From Stenotrophomonas sp. (GTDB lineage Bacteria; Pseudomonadota; Gammaproteobacteria; Xanthomonadales; Xanthomonadaceae): a stretch of 7,466 bases of DNA. Made by a program: the position numbers and the translations under genes. A model generated the notes under the pieces. The model saw only the letters and a program-made list of their open reading frames with translations, did no database searches and had not been told where the DNA came from. Positions within the stretch are counted from its first letter, which is position 1, and every line of letters starts with the position of its first letter. The stretch lies in assembly GCA_003248565.1 (NCBI GenBank), contig QFOV01000190.1, positions 1 to 7,466 on the forward strand. The letters run 5' to 3'. Below are positions 1 through 4,996 of this stretch, one piece after another.

Positions 1-48
1 CAAGATCCGCCGGATGCTGTCGGGCAGCTGATCGCCGCGAGCCTGTAG
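1..48 (+). CDS. possible C-terminal tail of an upstream gene (partial)
   Basis: Frame 1 is open from the left edge to TAG at 46-48 and would encode the tail QDPPDAVGQLIAASL. It ends inside the GTAG of the first SMAG repeat, a common place for such repeats to begin. The pattern is vaguely like the last helix of an alpha/beta hydrolase, but this is too short to assign. Frame 2 is also open from the edge to TGA at 29-31 (KIRRMLSGS) and has better third-position GC, so the true frame is uncertain. Only the presence of some gene end here is inferred. Confidence 0.3.
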   Translation, partial: QDPPDAVGQLIAASL

Positions 49-67
49 TGCCGAGCCATGCTCGGCA
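45..67 (+). repeat. SMAG/REP element 1 (forward)
   Basis: GTAG at 45-48 is followed by a perfect 8-bp hairpin: TGCCGAGC 49-56, loop CAT, GCTCGGCA 60-67. GTAG plus a hairpin is the signature of the S. maltophilia SMAG family, a REP-type palindrome whose spread is attributed to RAYT tyrosine transposases. Confidence 0.9.
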
Positions 68-93
68 GAGGCTCTAGCAGCAAGATCAAAACG

Positions 94-116
94 GTAGTGC
101 CGAGCCATGCCCGGCA
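94..116 (+). repeat. SMAG/REP element 2 (forward, one stem mismatch)
   Basis: GTAG at 94-97 precedes TGCCGAGC 98-105, loop CAT and GCCCGGCA 109-116. The right arm has C where the perfect copies have T, giving one A/C mismatch in the stem. It pairs with inverted element 3 to form a dimer. Confidence 0.85.
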
Positions 117-139
117 GCGGCATTACCGGTAAAGCCCCA

Positions 140-162
140 TGCCGAGCATGGCTCGGCACAAC
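140..162 (-). repeat. SMAG/REP element 3 (reverse, GTTG variant)
   Basis: TGCCGAGC 140-147, loop ATG and GCTCGGCA 151-158 form a perfect 8-bp stem. The following 159-162 reads CAAC instead of CTAC, so the tetranucleotide on the minus strand is GTTG rather than GTAG. This substitution might weaken recognition by a RAYT. Confidence 0.8.
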
Positions 163-166
163 AGCT

Positions 167-195
167 CCCTCCCTTTTGCGCAGCAAAGGGGAGGG
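167..195. repeat. 13-bp C/G-rich hairpin, probably a second intergenic repeat type
   Basis: CCCTCCCTTTTGC (167-179) is the inverse of GCAAAGGGGAGGG (183-195) apart from one T/G wobble, with the 3-nt loop GCA. A G-rich run follows to about 206. There is no following T-tract, so a simple intrinsic terminator is unlikely. It is unrelated in sequence to SMAG. The stretch 196-280 holds only a small GCGGC/GCCGC stem (241-254) and nothing else I can assign. Confidence 0.55.
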
Positions 196-280
196 TTGGG
201 GAGGGGTAAGCTTTTTGCCGGTTGATGCAATCCCGGCTCCGCGGCTTATGCCGCTCCTGCAGCATGGTTGGGATAGCCCC

Positions 281-303
281 TGCCGAGCATGGCTCGGCAC
301 TAC
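281..303 (-). repeat. SMAG/REP element 4 (reverse)
   Basis: TGCCGAGC 281-288, loop ATG, GCTCGGCA 292-299 and CTAC 300-303 (GTAG on the minus strand) make a complete copy. It lies 65 bp upstream of the ftsE start, so it sits in or next to the operon promoter region. Confidence 0.9.
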
Positions 304-314
304 AGGTAACCCAC

Positions 315-324
315 GTCACGTGAC
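315..324. promoter_or_regulatory. 10-bp palindrome upstream of ftsE
   Basis: GTCACGTGAC is a perfect palindrome about 31 bp upstream of the candidate -10 hexamer. It could be a small operator half-site pair, but a 10-bp palindrome can arise by chance and no regulator can be named. Confidence 0.25.
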
Positions 325-355
325 CGGCATCCCCCGCAGTCCGCCCGCGCTCCTG

Positions 356-361
356 CATAAT
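356..361 (+). promoter_or_regulatory. candidate -10 box of the ftsE operon, implying a leaderless transcript
   Basis: CATAAT matches the TATAAT consensus at five of six positions, and exactly 7 nt separate it from the ftsE ATG at 369. Transcription would then start at or next to the A of the ATG, giving a leaderless mRNA. That would also explain why there is no Shine-Dalgarno-like sequence before the ATG (AATCAGCACG). No convincing -35 hexamer is visible 16-18 bp upstream, so confidence is moderate to low. Confidence 0.4.
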
Positions 362-368
362 CAGCACG

Positions 369-1055
369 ATGAGCGTCCTGCGTTTTGACAATGTCAGCAA
401 ACACTATGCCGGTGGCCATCAAGCGCTGCTGGATGTCAGCTTTGAGGTGGCGGCCGGCGAAATGCTGTTCGTCACCGGGCACTCCGGTGCCGGCAAGAGC
501 ACCTTGCTCAAGTTGATCCATCTCAGCGAGCGGCCCAGCCGTGGCGCGGTCATCTTCGGCGAGCGCAACCTGCTGAAGGTGCGCGGCGGCAAGGTTGCCC
601 TGCATCGGCGCGAAGTCGGCGCGGTCTACCAGGACCATCGCCTGCTGGTTGACCGCAGCATTGGTGAGAACGTCGCCCTGCCGCTGATCCTGCGCGGCGA
701 CCGCCGTGCCGATACCGGCAAGCGGGTGCGATCGGTGCTGGAACGGATGGGCCTGGGCCATCGCGAGAAGGCGCTGCCCAGTGAACTGTCGGCCGGTGAG
801 CAGCAGCGCGTCGGCATCGCCCGCGCGATTGTCGCCGAGCCCAAGCTGCTGGTGGCCGACGAGCCCACCGGCAACCTCGACCCGACCCTGGCCGCGGAAA
901 TCATGACCTTGTTTGCCGAGCTGCCTGCGCGCGGCACCAGCGTGCTGGTGGTCAGCCATGACCTGGCCCTGCTCAAGCAGATGCGCAAGCGCGTGTTGAT
1001 CCTCGACCACGGCCGTCTCGTCGATGACATCTCGCCGCAGGACCTGGCCGAATGA
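369..1055 (+). CDS. ftsE: cell division ATP-binding protein FtsE
   Basis: This is the ATPase half of the FtsEX complex, an ABC-type machine at the inner face of the septal membrane. In known systems it drives conformational change in FtsX to activate periplasmic peptidoglycan hydrolases through EnvC-like partners, and helps divisome assembly. The 228-residue length fits the family. Visible motifs are Walker A GHSGAGKST (37-45), the Q-loop glutamine in VYQDHRLL (Q88), signature LSAGEQQR (140-147, with A where G is most common), Walker B LLVADEPTGNLD (160-171) and H-loop VSHD (H197). The ATG at 369 directly precedes the expected N-terminus SVLRFDNVSKHY. No Shine-Dalgarno is seen. The stop at 1053-1055 overlaps the ATG at 1052 (ATGA), the classic coupled ftsE-ftsX junction. 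First gene of a four-gene operon. Confidence 0.97.
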   Translation: MSVLRFDNVSKHYAGGHQALLDVSFEVAAGEMLFVTGHSGAGKSTLLKLIHLSERPSRGAVIFGERNLLKVRGGKVALHRREVGAVYQDHRLLVDRSIGENVALPLILRGDRRADTGKRVRSVLERMGLGHREKALPSELSAGEQQRVGIARAIVAEPKLLVADEPTGNLDPTLAAEIMTLFAELPARGTSVLVVSHDLALLKQMRKRVLILDHGRLVDDISPQDLAE

Positions 1056-1222
1056 CTAGCAGCAACAGCAGCGAGAAGTCCGCAACGAACACCAGCACGG
1101 CGGCACCGTCGCGCCCAGCACGGCGGCACCGTCGCGCCTGGCCACCTGGATCAACCACCATCTGCACAGTGTGGTGTTCAGCCTCGGCCGCGCACTGCGC
1201 AGGCCGTGGGCGACCGCGCTGA
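1052..1222 (+). pseudogene. out-of-frame 5' end of ftsX (normal start, frameshifted)
   Basis: The ATG at 1052 overlaps the ftsE stop as ATGA and is the expected ftsX start. It opens with MTSSNSSEKSATNTSTAAPS, then the 23-bp duplication throws it out of frame. The frame continues as an arginine/tryptophan-rich stretch (RPARRHRRAWPPG and onward) and stops at TGA 1220-1222, giving 56 residues. Removing one repeat copy joins the codons before the duplication to LATWINHHLHSVVFSLGRAL in the FtsX frame. This entry is therefore the authentic FtsX N-terminus separated from its body, not an independent gene. Confidence 0.8.
1092..1138 (+). repeat. 23-bp tandem duplication breaking the ftsX frame
   Basis: Positions 1093-1115 and 1116-1138 are identical 23-nt units beginning CAGCACGGCGGCACC and ending GTCGCGCC. 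The base before each unit also matches (C at 1092 and 1115), so the period-23 stretch is 1092-1138. Since 23 = 24-1, everything downstream moves to another frame relative to ATG 1052. One copy, or four copies, would be in frame; two copies are not. Short tandem duplications like this arise and revert by replication slippage. An assembly or sequencing artefact cannot be excluded from sequence alone. Confidence 0.95.
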
Positions 1223-2043
1223 CGGTGGCGGTGATGGCGCTGGCCCTGGCACTGCCGTTGGGGTTGTCGATCGGGCTGGACAACCTCAAGCATTTCTCCG
1301 GTAGCGTGCAGCAGTCGCGCGATATCAACCTGTTCCTGAAGACCGATGTGGACGGCGCCGCCGCGCAGGAACTGGCCAAGACCCTGCGTGCCCGTGCCGA
1401 TGTTGCGCAGGTGCAGTTGCGTACGCCGGATGAAGGCCTGGCCGAGCTGCGTGAGAACGCTGGTCTGGGCGAGGCCATCGATGCGCTGGGTGAAAACCCG
1501 TTGCCAACGCTGCTGGTTGTTACTCCGGCCGATGGTGCCGATGCAGCGCTGGCCAAGTCGCTGGAAAGCCTGCCGCAGGCGGACCTGGTCCAGCACGATG
1601 CACTCTGGCGGCAGCGCCTGGATGGCTGGCTGAACTTCGGCGCACGCCTGGTGCAGGTGTTGTCGGTGCTGCTGGGCCTGGGTGCAGCGCTGGTGGTCGG
1701 CAATACCGTGCGCCTGGACATCCAGGCACGGCGCGAGGAAATCGGTGTGCTGCAGTTGCTGGGTGCCAGCGACGGTTTCATCCGCCGCCCGTTCGTCTAT
1801 CTGGGCGCGTGGTACGGGCTGGGTGCTGGTGCGCTCGCCTTGGGCCTGATCGGCGTGTGTGGGCTGGCCCTGCGCGCGCCACTGGCCAATCTGTCGCAGA
1901 GCTACGGCAGTCCTTTCATGTTGCATGGCCTGGATCTGCTGCATTCGGGCATGGTGCTGGTTGGCACCACGATCCTGGGTTGGTTGGGGGCATGGCTGGT
2001 GACCGGTCACTTCCTCAGGCAGACTCGCCCGACCGAAACCTGA
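1171..2043 (+). CDS. ftsX: cell division protein FtsX (5'-truncated reading frame)
   Basis: FtsX is the integral inner-membrane partner of FtsE. Its large periplasmic domain relays ATP hydrolysis to septal peptidoglycan hydrolases. Read from GTG 1171 the product has 290 residues: TM1 about 14-36, a periplasmic domain about 37-157, then TM2 about 159-181, TM3 about 208-233 and TM4 about 258-281. That is the expected four-helix layout, with the conserved RREEIGVLQLLGAS segment after TM2. The frame is open upstream to a TAG at 1057-1059 but has no ATG there. The normal start (1052) is out of frame because of the 23-bp duplication at 1092-1138; without it the protein would be 322 residues. GTG 1171 is the first conventional start in frame and has no convincing Shine-Dalgarno, so real expression may be low, or may come from cells that have lost a repeat copy. 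The body shows no other damage, which suggests the lesion is recent, reversible or an artefact. Confidence 0.9.
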   Translation: MVFSLGRALRRPWATALTVAVMALALALPLGLSIGLDNLKHFSGSVQQSRDINLFLKTDVDGAAAQELAKTLRARADVAQVQLRTPDEGLAELRENAGLGEAIDALGENPLPTLLVVTPADGADAALAKSLESLPQADLVQHDALWRQRLDGWLNFGARLVQVLSVLLGLGAALVVGNTVRLDIQARREEIGVLQLLGASDGFIRRPFVYLGAWYGLGAGALALGLIGVCGLALRAPLANLSQSYGSPFMLHGLDLLHSGMVLVGTTILGWLGAWLVTGHFLRQTRPTET

Positions 2044-2050
2044 GGCCCGC

Positions 2051-2893
2051 ATGTCCACGCACGAGCTCAAGCACCTGATCAGCGACGCGCCGCGGGTAAT
2101 GGTGGTCGATGGATCCAAACTGGTACGGCGCCTGATCAGCGACGTGCTCAAGCGCGAACTGCCTGATGTCGAGGTGGTGGGCTGCGCCAGCATTGCCGAG
2201 GCGCGCGAAGCGCTGGCCGCTGGCCCGGTGCATCTGGTCACCACTTCGCTGGCCCTGCCTGATGGCGATGGCCTGGCGCTGGCGCGTGGCGTGCGCGAAA
2301 CCGCCGGGCAGGCCTATGTGCCGGTGATCGTGGTTTCCGGCGATGCCCAGCAGCATCTGGAACAGCGCCGCTTCACCGAATACGTCACCGACTATTTCGA
2401 CAAGGCGCTGGGCCATGAAGCCTTGGCGACCTTCATCCGTGGCTATGTGCAGCCAGAGCCGGTGGCCAATGCCACCGTGCTGTATGTCGAAGACAGCCGC
2501 GTGGTGGCCGAAGCCACCAAGCGCATGCTCGAACGCCACGACTTGCATGTCGTGCACGTGCTTACCGCCGAGGATGCATTCTCGCTGCTCACCGCCGAGT
2601 CACTGGGCCGCACCACGCGGCAGGTGGACCTGGTGCTGACCGACGTCACCCTCAAGGGCGAGCTCAGCGGCCGCGATGTGGTCGAACGCATCCGCGTCGA
2701 CTTCGCCTACGGCAAGCGCCGCCTGCCGGTGCTGGTGATGACCGGTGACAGCAACCCGCACAACCAGTCGGCGCTGCTGCAGTCCGGCGCCAATGACCTG
2801 GTGCAGAAACCCATCGAAGAGCGCCTGTTGGTGACCAAGGTGTTGTTCCAGCTGCGGCTGGCACGCATGGCACAGCCGGCGGTGGTGCTGTGA
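2051..2893 (+). CDS. response regulator with two receiver domains, the first degenerate
   Basis: A 280-residue protein made of two tandem CheY-like receiver (REC) domains with no DNA-binding or enzymatic output domain. REC2 (about 142-265) has the full phosphorylation site: acidic pair E147-D148 (LYVEDS), phospho-acceptor D198 (VLTDVT), T231 (VMTGDS) and K253-P254 (VQKP). REC1 (about 15-132) keeps the fold (VMVVDGSKLVRRLI, LPDGDG, VSGDA, FDKAL) but has a single acidic residue (D20-G21) and serine S66 where the acceptor aspartate belongs, so it is probably not phosphorylated there. The ATG at 2051 is preceded by GAGG at 2042-2045, which overlaps the ftsX stop; the intergenic gap is 7 nt. The stop overlaps the ung start. 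No histidine kinase is adjacent, so the signal is unknown. It probably acts by protein interaction or in a phosphorelay. I do not recognise a named homologue. Confidence 0.9.
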   Translation: MSTHELKHLISDAPRVMVVDGSKLVRRLISDVLKRELPDVEVVGCASIAEAREALAAGPVHLVTTSLALPDGDGLALARGVRETAGQAYVPVIVVSGDAQQHLEQRRFTEYVTDYFDKALGHEALATFIRGYVQPEPVANATVLYVEDSRVVAEATKRMLERHDLHVVHVLTAEDAFSLLTAESLGRTTRQVDLVLTDVTLKGELSGRDVVERIRVDFAYGKRRLPVLVMTGDSNPHNQSALLQSGANDLVQKPIEERLLVTKVLFQLRLARMAQPAVVL

Positions 2894-3609
2894 GCGAAGA
2901 AGGCGCACAGATCCAGCTCGAGCCCAGTTGGAAGGCGCGCATCGGCGATTGGCTGCTGCGCCCGGAAATGCGCGAACTGTCGGCCTTCCTGCGCAAGCGC
3001 AAGGCAGCCGGGGCGCATGTGTTCCCGCCCGGCCCGGAGATCTTTGCCGCCTTCAACGCCACCCCGTTCGAGCAGGTCAAGGTGGTGGTGCTGGGCCAGG
3101 ACCCGTACCACGGTTATGGCCAGGCGCATGGCCTGAGCTTCTCGGTGAAGCCGGGCGTGCCGGTGCCGCCGTCCTTGCTCAACATCTATAAAGAGATCGA
3201 GGCCGACCTGGCCATCCCGCGCCCGGATCACGGCTGCCTGCAGCCGTGGGCGCAGCAGGGCGTGCTGCTGCTCAATGCGGTGCTGACCGTGGAAGAGGGC
3301 AAGGCCGGTGCGCATCAGGGCCGCGGCTGGGAGGGTTTCACCGACCACGTGGTCGATGTGCTCAACCGCGAGCGCGAAGGCCTGGTGTTCCTGCTGTGGG
3401 GCGCTTACGCCCAGCAGAAGGGCAAGGTCATCGATACCCGTCGCCACCGCGTGTTCAAGGCGCCGCATCCTTCGCCGCTGTCGGCCCACCGGGGCTTCCT
3501 CGGTTGCCGGCACTTCTCGCAGGCCAATGACTACCTGGCCCGCAACGGCCAGGCCCGGATCGACTGGCGGCTGCCCGCCTTGGCCGATCTGGCGCCGTCT
3601 GATCGCTGA
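2890..3609 (+). CDS. ung: uracil-DNA glycosylase (family 1)
   Basis: Removes uracil from DNA, arising from cytosine deamination or dUTP incorporation, by cleaving the N-glycosidic bond. This is the first step of base-excision repair in the cytoplasm. The 239-residue length is typical. Family-1 hallmarks are the water-activating loop GQDPYHG (69-75, catalytic D71), the uracil-binding segment LLLNAVLTVEEG (126-137, N129), and the minor-groove intercalation loop HPSPLSAHRGF (193-203, H193 and the leucine at 197). The start is taken as GTG 2890, overlapping the upstream TGA stop as GTGA, because this gives the usual N-terminal extension before WLLRPEM and suggests translational coupling. No terminator is visible after the stop at 3607-3609. 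Confidence 0.96.
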   Translation: MSEEGAQIQLEPSWKARIGDWLLRPEMRELSAFLRKRKAAGAHVFPPGPEIFAAFNATPFEQVKVVVLGQDPYHGYGQAHGLSFSVKPGVPVPPSLLNIYKEIEADLAIPRPDHGCLQPWAQQGVLLLNAVLTVEEGKAGAHQGRGWEGFTDHVVDVLNREREGLVFLLWGAYAQQKGKVIDTRRHRVFKAPHPSPLSAHRGFLGCRHFSQANDYLARNGQARIDWRLPALADLAPSDR

Positions 3610-3733
3610 ACTGCCTTGATTGCTGTCATATCGCGGTGACCTTGGCTTTGCTACCTTGGTGGGGTTGGGAATGCCGTCGTTGCTGTCGCCTATTCAGGTT
3701 TGACCTCGAGTTTGCGAACAAAAACAGAACGCT

Positions 3734-3761
3734 GGAACTTTTTCTGTACTGAGCAGTCCAA
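3734..3761 (+). promoter_or_regulatory. sigma-E-type promoter of rpoH
   Basis: GGAACTT (3734-3740) is the canonical sigma-E -35 element. A 15-nt spacer separates it from GTCCAA (3756-3761), one mismatch from the GTCTAA -10. Start of transcription would be near 3768, leaving a leader of about 20 nt before the rpoH ATG. In E. coli one of the rpoH promoters is known to be sigma-E dependent, so this arrangement makes biological sense. No good sigma-70 promoter is obvious in 3610-3733, although one probably exists. Confidence 0.75.
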
Positions 3762-3774
3762 TAGTTCGACTGCT
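3752..3774. promoter_or_regulatory. inverted repeat overlapping the rpoH promoter -10 and start site
   Basis: AGCAGTC (3752-3758) and GACTGCT (3768-3774) are perfect inverted arms separated by 9 nt. The arms flank the -10 element and the predicted start site, so this could be an operator. In transcripts from promoters further upstream it could be a small hairpin just before the ribosome-binding site. Either role is inference. Confidence 0.4.
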
Positions 3775-3787
3775 AAGATGAGGTCCT

Positions 3788-4663
<876 letters not shown>

Positions 4664-4685
4664 GCAAGGCAGCAGCAGTAACACG

Positions 4686-4716
4686 AAGGCCCGGGGAAAC
4701 CCGGGCCTTTGTTTTG
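4686..4716 (+). terminator. intrinsic terminator of rpoH
   Basis: A perfect 10-bp stem, AAGGCCCGGG (4686-4695) and CCCGGGCCTT (4700-4709), has a GAAA tetraloop and a T-rich tail (TGTTTTG). It starts 22 nt after the rpoH stop. The tail runs straight into the GTAG of SMAG element 5. Confidence 0.92.
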
Positions 4717-4738
4717 TAGTGCCGAGCCATGCTCGGCA
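4716..4738 (+). repeat. SMAG/REP element 5 (forward)
   Basis: GTAG 4716-4719, TGCCGAGC 4720-4727, loop CAT and GCTCGGCA 4731-4738 form a complete perfect copy. It abuts the T-tract of the rpoH terminator. Confidence 0.9.
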
Positions 4739-4766
4739 AGAGGCCTTGTGCACGAACTAACCCGCT

Positions 4767-4789
4767 GTAGTGCCGAGCCATGCTCGGCA
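4767..4789 (+). repeat. SMAG/REP element 6 (forward)
   Basis: GTAG 4767-4770, TGCCGAGC 4771-4778, loop CAT and GCTCGGCA 4782-4789. It is followed by AGGCGTTACCGGT, the same flank seen after element 2, so the repeat unit extends beyond the hairpin. Confidence 0.9.
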
Positions 4790-4829
4790 GAGGCGTTACC
4801 GGTGGCGGTTGGTCCGTGCATGGAGCCCC

Positions 4830-4852
4830 TGCCGAGCATTGCTCGGCACTAC
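4830..4852 (-). repeat. SMAG/REP element 7 (reverse)
   Basis: TGCCGAGC 4830-4837, loop ATT, GCTCGGCA 4841-4848 and CTAC 4849-4852. It is the first of three reverse copies spaced exactly 46 bp apart. Its loop (ATT) differs from the ATG of other reverse copies. Confidence 0.9.
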
Positions 4853-4875
4853 GGACGGGGTTCTGGTAAAGCCCC

Positions 4876-4898
4876 TGCCGAGCATGGCTCGGCATTAC
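4876..4898 (-). repeat. SMAG/REP element 8 (reverse, GTAA variant)
   Basis: TGCCGAGC 4876-4883, loop ATG and GCTCGGCA 4887-4894 form a perfect stem. The tetranucleotide 4895-4898 is TTAC, that is GTAA on the minus strand. Confidence 0.85.
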
Positions 4899-4921
4899 GG
4901 ACGGGGTTCTGGTAAAGCCTG

Positions 4922-4944
4922 TGCCGAGCACGGCTCGGCACTAC
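4922..4944 (-). repeat. SMAG/REP element 9 (reverse)
   Basis: TGCCGAGC 4922-4929, loop ACG, GCTCGGCA 4933-4940 and CTAC 4941-4944. It lies 52 bp upstream of the start of the next gene, where it must overlap or adjoin that gene's promoter. Confidence 0.9.
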
Positions 4945-4996
4945 CGGTGATCTTTCCCGTGTAGATTCGGCATTCCTCTTGCAGACGGAGCTGGTG

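Larger units (their letters stand above)
94..162. repeat. inverted SMAG pair (REP dimer)
   Basis: Forward element 2 and reverse element 3 face each other across a 23-nt spacer that contains the perfect palindrome TTACCGGTAA (123-132). The whole block is an imperfect palindrome of about 69 bp, resembling the REP doublets that are the usual mobile form of RAYT-associated repeats. The doublet interpretation is inference. Confidence 0.7.
4830..4944 (-). repeat. 46-bp tandem array of three reverse SMAG units
   Basis: Hairpins begin at 4830, 4876 and 4922, an exact 46-bp period. The spacers between them are nearly identical (ACGGACGGGGTTCTGG then TAAAGCC at 4851-4873 and again at 4897-4919), so these units arose by local tandem duplication, not independent insertion. 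Small differences lie in the loops (ATT, ATG, ACG) and the tetranucleotide (GTAG, GTAA, GTAG). The rest of the 333-bp spacer between rpoH and the next gene holds only forward elements 5 and 6, the terminator and a short leader. Confidence 0.85.

Noticed and set aside
86..400. Open frames on both strands across the left repeat cluster, with repeated CRAWLGTT or AEPCSA peptides
   Set aside because: These peptides are translations of the SMAG palindromes; there is no credible start context, codon use is unlike the neighbouring genes, and no domain is recognisable.
973..2244. Long minus-strand open frame (423 codons) opposite ftsX
   Set aside because: A typical shadow of a high-GC coding strand: His/Gln/Arg-rich, no domain, fully antisense to conserved FtsX sequence.
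3700..3728. TTGACC at 3700-3705 as a -35 box of a sigma-70 rpoH promoter
   Set aside because: No acceptable -10 hexamer lies 16-18 bp downstream (ACAGAA region).
4830..4944. Regularly spaced repeats resembling a small CRISPR array
   Set aside because: The spacers are near-identical to each other, the repeats are GTAG-type REP hairpins also found elsewhere in the window, and there are no cas genes.
4962..4967. TAGATT as a -10 box for the GFA-family gene
   Set aside because: A plausible hexamer, but the -35 position falls in SMAG element 9 with no match, so it is too weak to list.
4979..4996. TTG at 4979 as an upstream start for the GFA-family gene
   Set aside because: ATG 4997 has a well-spaced GGAG and gives the usual family N-terminus; the TTG has no Shine-Dalgarno.
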